A model generated the notes under the pieces. It was not told where the DNA came from and ran no database searches. It worked only from the letters and a program-made list of their open reading frames with translations. Position numbers and translations under genes: made by a program. From Takakia lepidozioides (Eukaryota; Streptophyta; Takakiopsida; Takakiales; Takakiaceae), in NCBI GenBank assembly GCA_030704615.1, contig CM060731.1, positions 69,732,756 through 69,796,755 of the forward strand: a stretch of 64,000 nt of DNA, read 5' to 3'. This document shows, piece by piece, positions 1 through 12,595 of this stretch. Position 1 is the stretch's first letter. The number at the start of each line of letters is the position of its first letter.

Positions 1-1086
1 GCAACTCGATGTGGAGCCGCAGTGGATTGACAATGACGATGAGCTGGGTGAATGGAGGTCCAATATCCCAACAGGACATATCGTCCAATTTGAGAAGAAA
101 CCCTACCTCTTGAACAACAAAAGATCTCGACCTGCCAACTATGCCGCACAGATAATCGTCTCAGGTCCTGCTCCTGGGAAATATAGACTTCGTCTTCTGG
201 ATCCCTCAGCGACGTTACAGCCACATATTGCAGGCTCATGCATAGTTCTTAGTAGGATTGTGAGGTTGTATCCTGGGACGTTGGCCAGGCTCATGCCTCT
301 GGCCTTCACTGGACCATTACCTTCTCTAGCGCAAAGGCTGTGGGATTTTGCACACAACCGCATAGCCAAATTGATTCAAATTAATCAGTTGGAGTGCTTC
401 CCTGCTGTCAGTGTCTCATTGCTGGATGCCTTTGGTAACCTCTGTTACCAAGGCTACGATGACAGATATGTTGATTTAATCTTTGTAAAGCAGGACACAG
501 ATTGCACTGGGGTTCAAATCGATGCAGCCAAGCTCTGTTGTAAGGTTGAAAGGGGCAAGGCATCATTCGAAGCCTTCAAATGGGAAGAGGAGGCTGCAAG
601 ATATGATGTCATGCTTAGAGATCATGAACCTCCAATGGTGAAGCTGCACTAATGTTTTACTTGGAGGTACGGACAACACCCACACACGACCCTCCTATGC
701 ATATTGTTCTCAATGTCCAAGGGTCGGCCCCTGATAGTCCTAATTTTGAAGCCTTAGTTGTAGATACGCATGGAAACACATGTAGAGGAGTTTCTGGTCC
801 CTACCTTGCGCTCGAGCTGTCAGCAGCAGAGAAATGGGTGTGCTATAGACAAGGGACGATGGGTAGGACAGTAGGTATCCAATCTCCTACATATAGTGAC
901 GAACTTGTTTTTGCAGTCGTCCACAATGGCATAGCCTTGTTTGAAACATCACCCATATGGTCGGAGCGAAGAAAATCAGGGCAATGCAGCCTAATGAAGT
1001 TGACAGTTGTAGAGCTAGGAGAAGAGCTCCGGGTATATGAACCACTTACAGAACTACACCCTGCACTTAGGACTTTGAAATTCTAG
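1..1086 (+). pseudogene. GMI1/SMCHD1-like gene fragment, copy A
   Basis: Two adjoining reading frames (11-652 and 652-1086) are one protein in two frames. Three further copies in this window read through the join, and copy C has AAA where this copy has AA near 634, so a single-base deletion caused the break. The protein has an acidic start (EPQWIDNDDELGEW), a beta-rich stretch (IVSGPAPGKYRLRLLDPS) and a C-terminal part ending ELHPALRTLKF. Upstream exons found with copies B and D (VELVDSDGVVDTTADGPHHSLLLD) resemble the plant GMI1/SMCHD1/DMS3 family, which acts in DNA repair and silencing. That family call is from memory and moderate. This is the best preserved of the four copies; it continues upstream of the window and faces the NAD+ synthetase relic tail to tail. 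Confidence 0.55.
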
Positions 1087-2280
1087 TAATTTTAATAATA
1101 TCCATGAGATCCATGATTTCATGTCTACAGGTGGCATCGAACCTTCTTTTGAAGTAGTAAAGATGTTGTTCATCTAGTCTAAGACTTGCGGTCAATTGTT
1201 GTAAATTGACTCATGGATGCTTTAGAGATGTGCAGTAGTGTCTACTCAAGTGAAGATTATGTCCCTGTTTCCATGAATCATGTATGGTGACTCGATCTGC
1301 CCAAACCAAAGATTGCTCCCAACTAAGATTGTTCCAACACTAAATCATCCACTAGGGCGTAAGGCATGTTCCTTTTAAGTAGGTCTTAATTCACCAGCCA
1401 GGACTGTTTCTTATACTGATTGTTCCTCAGTTTCTGATGTGTAACAAGTGACCCCCCCAAGACTTCCCCCTCACAATACTGCTGCTACAGTTCACCGTGA
1501 CTTGTTGCTACTCTTCCATTGATTGCAATCACTACCATGAGCAGCTCAGACGCTATGGTACTGAATGCCCGATCTCCTGTGAAAGAGACACTGAGGCAGG
1601 TTTGTGGGGTCATGCAGGACTGGTTTCTAATTTCCTGTTGATGTGAGAGTTGAGTACATTAATATTATATTTTGCTCTTTTACTTTCTTACTTGTCCAAT
1701 TTCCTCTTGACTTTCAGATTGAAAATTTGCTTGTGCTCTGCATTTCCATTGTATGATCTACATCGCAAAAAATATTGTCTTGACGGGTCCGCAGCCATCT
1801 TATCATCCCTTTGCCCCTTGGCAGGACGTAGTGAATGCTTCCTATCACCGCCGCTGTCACCCTGACCTTACTTAACAAACTTGCATCAGTGTGTTTCCAG
1901 ATCAGAGGATTGTAAAGTTTGGTACAGTTTGCACACATTTAGGGCGTAGAGGGCGTCAATGCTGATTTTCCTTCCTCTGGAATGTCCTCGGGAATTCCTG
2001 TAGGGCTACTTTTGACTCTCATAGATTTGCGTCACAGATTTACAAGTGTGTAATGTAGGTGTGGGCAGGCAATTCCGTTCAGTGCCATTGCATGATAGGT
2101 TGTCTACAAAGTTGTCTTGCAACAGGCTCTGCAGCTCTGCAGCCTGCACAATATCCGAGATTGATCATCTGCAAATTCATAACTGGCCTACATGATACAA
2201 GTGCAAAGCAGTGTACACAACAATAATCCTCAAGGGAGGGAAGGTAGACTCATTGAGAATCACCCGAGATTAACTTTTGT
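1087..2280. repeat. 3' flank block of the GMI1-like family (inverted relative to 9395-10560)
   Basis: No gene is visible. The block reappears in reverse complement at 9395-10560, 51900-52920 and 63030-64000. Landmarks are the GATCTCCTGTGAAAGAGACAC stretch near 1571 and the CAACAGGCTCTG stretch near 2120. It ends at about 2270 inside sequence that elsewhere continues into a LINE reverse transcriptase. In copy C the same 3' end joins directly to the NAD+ synthetase relic without this block, so it was either inserted here or lost there. Confidence 0.7.
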
Positions 2281-2489
2281 ATACATTTCACAATACATAT
2301 ATATAAATTGCTCTAGACTTTGAGCCAGTTAAATATGTCCTGCAAAGAGTTGCTTGTAAGTTTTGTTATTCAATTATGTTTCCCAATTTGCGGATTACCC
2401 GAAGAGGCGGCAGGAACACTGAAGCAAGTGGTGTTGGGGGCAGCAGCTTCAGCTGCTGTAGGCTTCATGAGCTGTCTCTGTTAATCAGG

Positions 2490-5400
2490 AAACATGATCT
2501 GATCAATGCGACAAAATTGCCATGGCCGCCGTGTGTTGTATAAAAAATGTCTGAGGTCGTACCAATTGTCCTAAGGTGAATAGTTCTGCAGATCCGAAGG
2601 AAGGCAAGGTCAATACAAAGAGTTGCTGAATAAACAAGGTTTCTTTCGGTAATGGCAGGACCATCCCTCTTCATCCTCTACACCACGTAGTGATGCAAAG
2701 GCTGAACTCTCCAGTAAGAAGCCCATTGGGGTGAAAGATGTCATCTAAGAGTTTTATCGTAATGTTGGGATGGGCCTCTAACTTGGTAGTTGACTAACGG
2801 TACTTCACGCATCAGTGGGAAATAGTTGTCTACTCAAAAAGCAGCAGGAGATAGAAGAAGGATTTAAATTCATCAGATTAAATCCCAAACCTGTAAGAAA
2901 GGCAGGACTCCCTGGAGTACCGAGAACACCGTTGACATTCCTTGACATACTGTGCTCTGGACATGGGCAGCACTACGTGATGAGATAGATGCACATTAGA
3001 AGGAAACATGATGTTGGTGTTTACAGTTAATTTTATCCTGTGAATTTGTGACTGATTCCAAGGAAGATGGAAGAGGTGGGACCCATATTGACAAGATGAT
3101 AACAATCAATTATCACAACTTCCTTGTACCTTCCTGCCTACCTTCAGCCAAATTCATTCATTTCCATCCAGCAGTAAGTCCCTAAATCCAACGTACCTCA
3201 ACATGGTAAGGTGTGAGAGTGGTCATCTTGTGTTGATTGATGGAGTAACACTTGAAAAAATCCTTCACTTTCACCGCCACCTCTGCAGCGTGAGACATCC
3301 ATACCATAGTATGCACAGATTCTGTTAACACAGCACCCATACAAAAGTGGCTGTCAAAGAAGGTAAAAACTTTCTTGACTTCAGTGCATATCATGTCCTA
3401 CCAGAAACTACCAGGAACGTATGTGAGACCTGAAGCCAAAGCTCAATGATATTTGCACCCTAGAGTTCAGGGACTTTTCACAGTAAAATGACCACGGGTG
3501 CCAACAAGCATAGCATGCTACATCACCTTCAAACTCTTGAGAAGTAGCTACACATTACCAAAGGGCATGTAGGTAGTACATTGTTCCACACAAAAAGCAA
3601 GGGACAGAAGGGTCAGTACATGTACCTCGAACATAGACACAGGGCCACACCGGAATATCTTCCTCAATCGCCCATACATACCCAGCTCCTCATAGGTCAT
3701 GCCCATATCAATCTCGTCAGTCTGAAAAGCAACAGACATGAGAGCTGCGAGAGACGTATAAAGTTTGAACCACTGCAATAAAACATAGTACATGCACCAG
3801 TTGTGAACACATTCTTTCAGAACCATGACTTCTTCAGAATGTACAGTAAGATCTGAATAACCAGGATCCTCAGCCATAGTGTCTGCTGCTGTTTCAATGC
3901 TTTGAATTAGGGTGACTACTAACAGATATGGATCTATCAAGTTTCTGTTACAGCCAATTGATAAAAACGGTGATGTACCTGTGTGTACTTGTCTTGGATG
4001 GGCTCCAATTTTGCTGTTGGCAGCGCACCTTCAGCTTCTGCTAGGGTTTGAACCCAAGGTTATCAGCACCCCACTTTTAAAATGCTAAAATGTCTTGTTT
4101 ACTAATACCTCCAATAGAATTTCTGTCAGCTGAACTACAATCATACTGCAGTCCCCGTCCACACCGACGTCATGAAGCTTATTTGAAGCAAATGAAGTAA
4201 TGTACAACACACATCTCACTAACATTTTTTCACAAGAGGGTTAAACAACTGTTTCACAATATTGAAGCCTGTCCCATAACAATTTAAATGTTGTAATCCA
4301 GCAATCAGCCCACGGGTAGTAGAGCTAGGAAAAAGGAACGGTTGCATTGATGGTAACACGAAGACCTTGGTGAGGTAGCCCCGAAGACATTCATCAACAT
4401 TTGCACTTCCAAGCACAAGCAGGAGACCAGGCGTACTCCACACCCATTGCATGAGAGAAGCTAGCCTGAACGCAATAACCATGTGAATACGGCTTGTATG
4501 TTTTGCAAAGCTCTGTCTGTGTTCCTCCGTGCACCTTATTTGCAGCCCATTACCACCCCCATCAGGACATTGACTTCAAACCACATATGTATATCAAAGT
4601 AGCAAGACAGTTGAATTCTCTCGGGTCTGACACTCAAAGGTGAGGTAGAAAGACAACGTGAGGTCACTCTTTGCGCAGTTTTTTAACCATAACATACTAG
4701 CACCCTCTCCAGAGAGTATTATGTATATTGTAGTTTGTGACCTCAGATGTATATTCACCCATACCATGTCAGAGAAACGCAACCTGATGCCAAACAGAAT
4801 ATGGAAGGACAAAATAGATCAACACATCTCACCGAGGTTATGGGAAACAAACAGGCTGAAGGAACTGAATGACATCTAAAAGAAATTGGTTGCTACTTTC
4901 TGTATCAGACAAAGATGGAGGGACAACTTTTGAACATTCAGATGAGGACCATACCTTGTACTTTAGTTTCTTGCCAGGGAATATAGGGTCAAATAGTGAA
5001 AGCAAGGCTTTAACGACCACATCAATATTGACGATTCAGTGTGAGGCACCGATCTCTGCTGCCAACCGCTTAGCCCGGTCTCCGGTGCCTTCTGAGCTGT
5101 ATTTGTATTTCACAAAACATAGAGCTCTCTGAAAAGGCGTGCGCATTTTCACATATCATACTTCAGACAGAGGGTGAGCTGAGCAGACCAATTCTCTGTG
5201 CCCTTGTACACCGCATGCAGGAGTAGATGAGCAAATGCTTCAGCAGTTTTAGGTGCTTCATCCTTCTGATAGTTACCAACACGATTGGCATCTGCAAGAA
5301 CTTGCTTGTCGACCTCCTTCTCCGCTGCATCAAAGTTCCAGGATAGTAAAGTAAGACTTGCACTCTCAATGTGATACTCAGGAGAACTTCATTTCCAAGA

Positions 5401-7340
5401 GACCTAGAGTGTAAGGAGAGTGAAGAGAAATGAAATGAAATGGTGCTTTATAACGTCCGCGGAAAGCTCATAGAGCTTATGGGACAAAATGGAAGAAAAC
5501 ATGAACCACAATTAATGTTCTAGCGATTGTCTAAGGGTGAAGGCCTCGTGCAGGTAGGCTGCCAAGCATTTTTTATCCTCATAGTGGAAGACATCAGTGA
5601 GAGTTTGGGTTCCACTGAATATACAGTGGAATCTCCCACGGATCTCGTAGTATAGAGGGCAGTAGAAGAAGAAGTGTTCTTCAGTTTCAATTTCCTTGCG
5701 GTGCCCTATGCAAGCTGGACATAGGCGGTCCTCCCGTTGCAGGTTTTTCCATCTGCCAGTCTCTATCCGTAGGTTGTGGGAACCCACCCTGAACCGCCCC
5801 AATGCGCTCAGGAGGGAAGGAGATAAGGGTGCTGAAAGGTAATTTGGTCTCAAGATTCTATCATCGCGGAGCACCAAGAATGTCTCTCGATAGAAGTGGA
5901 GCTTTGTCGTGAGATTGGGTAGCTTCCAAGTTCTTCCAAGAGAGTGAAGAGAGTGCAGAGGGTAAAGCGTAAGGAGTAAAGAGAGTAAAGATAACGTTCG
6001 AGCTGACACATACAGCCAACAATGGCAGCTACAGATGAGCTGTCAGCACCCCCCGAAACTGGCAACATGTATCCCGTAGCCCCGCTGCGGCAGAGATAAT
6101 CCCAGAGCCAGCAAGCCGGACCAGGAGCTAATTCCTCATGTGGATCATGGCAGCACTCTGCAATATTCAGAATGCTCCATCAGAAGAAAAAAGCTAGTAC
6201 CACGGCTCATCTACAGAGCTTTTAAGAGTGTGTAACTGGTTCCAATCAGTACCCTAATGTGAGGATTGAGGCCTTGGGGATTTGAATCTTATATTATCAC
6301 CTTACGCTCCTACAAGACTACAAGAATATTAGTGACAAAGAGTTTCATCGACCAGGAACAATAACATCAGCTTCACAATAACATGAAGGGACCACATCTC
6401 AAAAACCCGTTCGCGATAATTTCAACTCCACTCAGGGACAATCCTATGTAAGGTGATGATGGTGTTAATAGCTCCTGACAGGTCTCTGAGACAAGGTTTC
6501 TGCACAATTGTTTTTGAAAGGTGTTCAAATGCTTTCTTTACACGAATGCAACGATAACCTTCGGCTTGTCAATCGTCAGCATTCATGAGGCTTCTGGCCT
6601 GGCAGGCAGCCACAATGAGGCTGTACTAGACTTTTCAGGACTCGAATGTGTTGGAAAGTTAGAGACTACAGCTGCCCAAAGGAACAGGATGTACTTTAAA
6701 GGGGCTGGAGGTTCCTGTGGACATAGCCCTCCTGGACAGTGGCAAATCGTGCAGTGGAAGTTCAAAGTCGTCGGTTAAAGCCTTACAGGCCTGGTAGTTC
6801 TTTCGAGATGCTACATCAGTAAAGAAAGAGCGCCTACGTAATACAAGCATATGGAAAAATCTGATTTCGAATAAATTTTGAGATGGACTTGATTTGTCGG
6901 AAGCTGAGAAAAATCCCTATCAGGGCTGAATTGGGCATATAAGAGTTAACATGTGATTGTTCACCAAGGCCTTGAGCAAGTCTCATGAGGTAAGATTGGA
7001 TTTGCAGATATACTCTTTGTCATCAAGAGAAAAGATTGAGAGAGGAAATAAGAGTGCTTACATATCCTCAAAGGCCAGAAACCCATCACCAAACGACGTT
7101 CGCGGTAGTTTCCATCATTGGCTAGGTGAAGCTTCAGCCGTATGAGCATGATTTTGCCATTAAGGCAGTAAGCTCTGCAGTTGTAGCGCATTCCACATTC
7201 TTCAACTGGTAAGACGATGTCGCAGACCATTTCAGTGGTGAGGTCTGAACCTAAAATTTCTGCAATCACTCCCATCTGGCAGTGGCAACTTGTTAGAAGA
7301 CATGAACCGTGAGCAGATATGAGGTTTGTACCAAGCACAC
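2490..7340 (-). pseudogene. Glutamine-dependent NAD+ synthetase relic, copy 1
   Basis: The intact enzyme makes NAD+ from deamido-NAD+ with an N-terminal nitrilase-type amidase and a C-terminal synthetase. Exons read right to left: nitrilase part with RYNCRAYCLNGKIMLIR and LANDGNYRE (about 7270-7090), then [14 protein letters not shown] plus the P-loop [19 protein letters not shown] (6185-6005), ADANRVGNYQKDEAPKTAEAF (5345-5170), DVVVKALLSLF (5110-4950), [17 protein letters not shown] (4490-4365), [16 protein letters not shown] (about 4065-3985), [19 protein letters not shown] (3725-3615), [20 protein letters not shown] (3300-3198) and DNWYDLRHFLYN (2584-2490). Introns with GT/AG borders are kept, so it was copied as DNA. 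Disabling changes: TGA at 5036-5038, TAG at 2571-2573, a 1-base loss near 4055 relative to copy 2, and a deletion joining NDGNYRE out of frame to FGDGFLAFED near 7070. A LINE tail sits in one intron. Confidence 0.85.
5416..5951 (-). mobile_element. 5'-truncated LINE insertion with target duplication
   Basis: Bases 5428-5939 lie between two copies of the 12-mer GAGAGTGAAGAG (5416-5427 and 5940-5951). Copy 2 of the NAD+ synthetase relic lacks the insert at this intron. On the minus strand it encodes the C-terminal end of a non-LTR pol (5939-5512), with a zinc-knuckle-like CPACIG...EHFFFYCPLY and a stop after TLRQSLEH. The 3' end is an (AAATG)n-type tail at 5428-5442. This is a typical target-primed insertion truncated at its 5' side. 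A shorter copy of the same 3' end lies at 12356-12595. Confidence 0.85.
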
Positions 7341-7840
7341 AAATTTACCTCTTTTGTAAACAACTGAATCCTGATTACTTCCATACCACAATTGAGGGTC
7401 CAACAGACAATCTTGAAATCACATCTATTAAGCTGAGTTTGGGATAAGAGAATCTTCAAGTTGGTCATGTCTGTGCCCCACGTACTGCCGATTTTTAAGG
7501 AAATGCGAACAAGGGTTGATTGGGAGGTGTGTTATTATTGATGTTCTCCTATTTCTCCAAAACCTCCAGGGTCTTCTTTGGTGGGTTTTTGGAAGAGTTT
7601 GAGATCCATAGGTTCAATTCAGGTTGTCACTGAAACACAAAATCAATTGGTTTGCTTGGTTTGTGGATCCCTATGGTGGTCTTTTTTGAGTCTGTGGTTA
7701 TGGTGGATGTGTCTGATTTTATGCACATACCTCTCTGTTTCTCTCATTCATCTTAAGGATGATCTGAAGGCCGGCCTACCTACCCTCGGCAGTAGACTGA
7801 AATTTAAACTCAGGGCGGGGAGCCTACCTTTCAAATAAAT
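7341..7840. other. Gap with possible first-exon remnant of NAD+ synthetase
   Basis: On the minus strand near 7440-7360 the stretch KIVCWTLNCG could be the remnant of the first NAD+ synthetase exon, but the match is too short to be sure. Part of it recurs near 20275-20320 beside copy 2 (the ACAATCTTGAAATCACATCTAT stretch). From about 7470 to 7840 I see no coding signal. Confidence 0.3.
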
Positions 7841-9395
7841 GCAGCACCAAAGACTACAGTAATAGAGGACTGTGAAGCAGGTCGTCAGCAGGAAAAGGGA
7901 TTTCAGGTTTCTCTTTCTTTCATGCAACACTCCTAACACCTACATGAAGACTCACCTGATCACTTTGCCCAAACAACATAAATACCACACCTGCAAGATG
8001 CAATTGTGCCCAAACCCTTCAACTCTTCACTAGATTGCAACTGTGTATTTTCTATCCAAAAAGGAAATCCTCGGATCATTTACATGACAACCACATCACA
8101 AAACAGCAAAGAGAGCAAAAACCAATCCACAAAGCCAATCACGGCATTAAGCAAAAAGGAACCCAACAGAAGATGAAGCGTGAAAAAAAACCTTCCAGAA
8201 GCCATCAATTAGATGCTGCCATCCCTTCATATCTTCATCAACCATCACTATGAGTTCGAGTGCTGCAGATTCAAAGGTCTTGAAAGTGAAGCAGCGCCAT
8301 CTGAGCCAGACAGCTTTGAGCAATGAGAGCAAACCATCTGCGAATCACAAGATATTCTAATGGGGGAATAGGGAAGAAAGCTCGGATCTCTGCTGATTCA
8401 AAAGTCACCTGAAGGAAGCTACCTTCCTGACTTCTGTCTAGGAATAGTGAACAGAAGCTCCTACAGCCGAGCCTAGACAATCTTCAGAGAGAGTTAGAAG
8501 CTCTTGGGTTACTTTTGATTTGAATATCTTGAAAGTATAGTGAAGTGCACTACCTGCAGAATGCCTACAAGACATTGTAAGTATTCCTTCCCACGTCATT
8601 GGTACTCCATTTTGTAGAGTGGCAAGAGAGGAATGGGGATCAGTTGCTGCTTTATGGCTGGAAAGGTTGAGTTACTACCAGATGAATGTGCTAAGCGTAG
8701 TGTAAGTGTCGCCTTTTCTCATGCGCGTGTAAGGGCTCGTTAGCCACCACTGCACATTTACTGACGTTAGCCTCTAGCCCCCAAAGGTCAAAGTACCTCT
8801 TTGCGCAATCAATCCACTCCTTGAGATTGGAAGGAGTCTCCCCTATGCCTGCGAAGTCATCTGCAAACATAAGGGCGGGTATGGTGGCATCACCCACCCT
8901 TAACCCAAATCCCAAACTTTCCACATCCCGGAGGAGTTGATTGATGAAAACATTGAAGAGCATAGGGGAGAGGGTACATCCTTGAGGTATACCTTGGTCT
9001 TTGTCAAAGAAGTTAGACTTCTGTCCATTCATAGTGACACAACTTTTGGTGTACAACTCTCCACAACTTTCCCTTGATACCACATGACCAGAGTCGGAGC
9101 CATAGATCGTCTCTCCCCCTTGTGTCATAAGACTTTTTGACATCCAAGAAAAATACAAAAGTGGGTTTCCCTTTTTTTAACTTCCCTGCATAATCTGCAT
9201 AATCCGCCTTAGAGTGAAGATATGAACCACACATCCCCTCTTTCGCCGAAAGCCAGCTTGGCCTTTGTGGAAATAACCTCTAGATTCCAGATCAACCTCG
9301 AGATGAGTACTTACAACTCTGCAAAATATCTTGCCAACTGCCTTGAGGACCGTGATGCCTTGGTAGACCCCCGGTTCTCAATGAGTCTACCTTCC
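7838..9395 (-). mobile_element. LINE reverse-transcriptase fragment, copy 1
   Basis: The minus strand at 9234-8691 encodes the middle of a non-LTR reverse transcriptase: FLDVKKSYDTRG, then GIPQGCTLSPMLFNVFINQLL and the catalytic MFADDFAG (FADD box), continuing to LEANVSKCAVV. Further upstream, near 9395-9235, finger-domain pieces survive in broken frames. Endonuclease and C-terminal parts are missing. The low-coding part 7838-8690 is repeated together with the RT at 61875-63030, so it belongs to the same duplicated unit. The element is inactive. Confidence 0.8.
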
Positions 9396-10560
9396 CTCCC
9401 TTGAGGATTATTGCTGTGTACACTGCTTTGCACTTGTATCGTGTAGGCCAGTTATGAATTTGCAGATGATCAATCTCGAAATTGTGCAAGCATGCCTCAT
9501 GATACTCTCTGTGGTAACCGCAGAGCCTGTTACAAGACAACTTTGTAGACAACCTATCATGCAATGGAACCACTGAACGGAATTGCCTGCCGACACCTAC
9601 ATTACACACTTGTAGATCTCCAACACAAATCTATGAGAGTAAAAGTAGCCCTATAGGAAATTCCTGAGGACATTCCAGAGGACTTTCCACCAAATAAAAG
9701 ACCATAACATAGGAAGGAAAATCTGCATCAGCCCTCTACGCCCTAATGTGTGCAAACTGTACCAAACTTTACAATCCTCTCATCAGGAAACACACTGATG
9801 CATGTTCGTTAAGTAAGGTCAGGGTGACAGCGGCAGTGATAGGAAGCATTCACTACGTCCTGCCAATGAGCAAGGGGATAAGATGGCTGGGGACCCCTCG
9901 AGACATTTTTAACGATGTAGATCATACTATGGAATTGCAGAGCACAAGCAAATTTTCAATTTGAAAGTCAAGAGGAAATTGTCCAGACAAGTAGAAAGTA
10001 GAAGAGGAAACGATAATATTAGGGTGCTCAACTCTCACAGACAACAGGAAATTAGAAACCAGTCCTGCATGACCCCAAAACCTGCCTCAGTGTCTCTTTC
10101 ACAGGAGATCGGGCATTCAGTACCATAATGTCTGAACTGCTCATGGTAATGATATGGAAGAGTAGCAACAAGTCACGGTGAACTATAGTGCAGCAGTATT
10201 GTGACAGGGAAGTCTTGGGGGGGTCACTTGTTACAGACCAGAAACTGAGGAACAATCAGTATAAGAGAGTCCTGGTTGGTGAATTAAGACCTACTTAAAA
10301 GAAACATGCAGTATGCCCTAGTGGATGATTTAGGACTGGAACAATCTTAGTTGGGAGCAATCTTTGGTTTGGGCCGATTGAGTCCACCACGCATGATTCA
10401 TGGAAACAGGGACATAATCTTGACTTGATCACTAGACACTCACTGCACATCTCTGAAGCACCCATGAGTCAATTCCGCAAATCTTAGACTAGATGAACAG
10501 CATTTTTACTACTTCGAAAGAAGGTTTGATGCCACAGTGAAATCATGGTTCTCATGGATC
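9395..10560. repeat. 3' flank block of the GMI1-like family, inverted copy of 1087-2280
   Basis: Reverse complement of the flank of copy A. It shares the GACGTAGTGAATGCTTCC-type stretch, the AGGAAATTCCTGAGGACATTC stretch near 9655 (in inverse), and the hotspot around 10055-10140. It lies directly downstream of the minus-strand GMI1-like copy B and connects to the LINE RT fragment at about 9395. No gene is supported within it. Confidence 0.7.
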
Positions 10561-11734
10561 AAAGTCTTTAATGAATTTAAAACTCTAGAATTTGAAGCTG
10601 CTAAGTGCAGGGTGTAGTTCTGTGAGTGGTTCGTATACTCGGAGCTCTTCTCCAAGCTCTAGAACTATCAACTTCATCAGGCTGCATCGCCTTGATCTTC
10701 TTAGCTCCGACCATATGGGCGAGGTTTCAAACAAGGCCACATCGTTTTGGACGACTGCAAAAACAAGTTCGTCACTGAACGTCGGAGATTGGAAACCCAC
10801 TGTCATACCCTTCGTCCCTTGTCTATAAGGGACCCATTTCTCTCTGCTGCAACCAGCTCGAATGCAAGGTAGGGACCAGAAGCTCCGCTAAATGTGTTCC
10901 ACATGCATCTACAATCGATCTTCAAAATTAAGACTATCAGGGGCCAACCCTTGGACAGTGAGAACAATCTGCATAGGAGAGCCGTGTGTGGGTGTTGGCC
11001 ATACCTCTAGGTAAAACAACATTACAGCTTCACCATTCTCATGATCTTTAAACATGGCATGGTATCTTGCAACGTCTCTTTGCCATTTGAAGGCTTCGAA
11101 TGATGCCTTGCCCCCTTCAATCTTACAACTAAGCTTGGTTGATCTTCTACCCCATTGCAATCGCTGTCCTGCTTTACAAAGATTAACTCAACCTGTCTCT
11201 CATCATAGTCTTGGTAACAGATGTTACCGAAGACATCCAGCAAGGAGAGACTAATGGTAGAGAGGCACTCCAACTGATAAATTGAATCAATTTGCCAGAG
11301 CAGTTGTGTGCAAAATCCCATAGCCTTTGCGATAGGGAAGGTAACGGATGTCCAGTGAAGGCCAGAGGCATGAGCCTGACAACTTCTCATGATACAAACT
11401 CACAATCTTACTGAGAACTATGGATGAGCCGCCAACATCTGGTTGTAACATCAAAGAAGGATCCAGAAGACGCTATACTTCCCAGGCGCAGGACGTGAGA
11501 CGATTACGTGCGCGGCATAGTGGGGCTGTGATCGTTTGTTTGTTGTTGGGGTAGTTCTTCTTCTCAAATTTGATGGTTTGTGTTTTTGGGATCCTCCACC
11601 TCCATTCACCGAGCTCATCGTCACTGTCAATCCAATCGAGCTCCAGATTCAGTTCAGATTCAGAACAATTTAGGAATACATAGCACTTTCCAGCCTGTCA
11701 AATCTTCCACATCCCTTCTCCAGAGTGAGGCAGA

Positions 11735-12330
11735 TTGGGGTGACAAGTATTGGGGTGACATCATCTGGAGTGACAACAGAAACCAGGGTGACTGGGAACT
11801 GGGACGGGCCAAACTTGACTAAGTATTAGAATTTATTAAGAGGAAGTGTCACCCCATGTGTAGGGTGACACAAAACAGAGCCAGGTGACACAGAACAGGG
11901 TGACAGTAACCACACCGGGGTGAAGGGTAACGTCATCCAGAGTGACACCAGACAACAGGGTGACACGAAAGGGAGTGTCACTCCAAACTTGACTAGGTAT
12001 TAAAATCAGACCAGGTGACACTGACTCCGGGAGCTGGGATGACATGGACCCGGGTGACAGGTCACATCATCCTTAGTGACCCCAGACAACACCGGGAGTG
12101 TCATTCCAAACATGACTAAGTATTAAAATATACTAGAGGAAGTGTCACCCCATACAGAGGGTGACACAAAGCAGTGGTGACAGGGACCCTGGTGAAGAGT
12201 GACAGCAAGGGACAACTTGACAAAGTATTAAAATATAGGAAGAGGAGTGTGTCGCCCCACGCTGGTGACAATAACCACCACAGGAGCTGGGGTGACACTA
12301 CCGTCCCCCGCTGGAGGAGCAGACGCTGCC
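11735..12330. repeat. GTGACA-rich minisatellite inside copy B
   Basis: Irregular tandem copies of GGTGACA and its relative GTGTCAC, separated by phrases such as CCAAACTTGACTAGGTATTA and AGAGGAAGTGTCACCCCA. The phrase-level unit is roughly 60-130 bp with many indels. The same array is present at 54385-54780 in copy D, and a short end of it at 14485-14560 in inverse orientation before copy C, so it predates the block duplications. No coding role is seen. Confidence 0.75.
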
Positions 12331-12355
12331 TGAATCTGGCGACAGTGCTGTAAAG

Positions 12356-12595
12356 AGATGAAATGGTGCTTTATAACGTCCGCGGAAAGCTCATAGAGCT
12401 TATGGGACAAAATGGAAAGAAAAACATGAGAGAAAACAGGAAACCAGAGTCAAAGATAAGAACTATTGTTCGAGTGATTGTCTAAGGGTGAATGCCTCGT
12501 GCAGGTAGGCTGCCAAGCATTTCTGATCCTCATAGTGAAAGACCTCCTTCAGTTTCAATTTCGTGGTTACCCTGTGCAAGCTGGACAGAGGCGAG
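12356..12595 (-). mobile_element. LINE 3'-end fragment in copy B
   Basis: Shares ATGGTGCTTTATAACGTCCGC and following bases with the LINE tail at 5440-5700, including the region encoding the LINE C-terminus. Copy D has no insert at this point: its CTGTAAAGAGAGAGAG stretch (54813) is continuous. About 115 bases present in the 5.4 kb copy are missing before the CTTCAGTTTCAATTTC stretch, so this copy has an internal deletion. Minus-strand orientation. Confidence 0.7.

Noticed and set aside
1714-1938. Conserved 70-75 codon frame (MCANCTKLYNPLI...) present in all 3' flank blocks
   Set aside because: It lies inside the duplicated DNA block, its sequence differs by frameshifts between copies, and it has no recognisable domain. 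Its recurrence comes from block duplication.
6521-6778. Plus-strand frame with a Gly-rich end near the NAD+ synthetase relic
   Set aside because: It is antisense to the expected linker exon of the minus-strand relic and has no support of its own.
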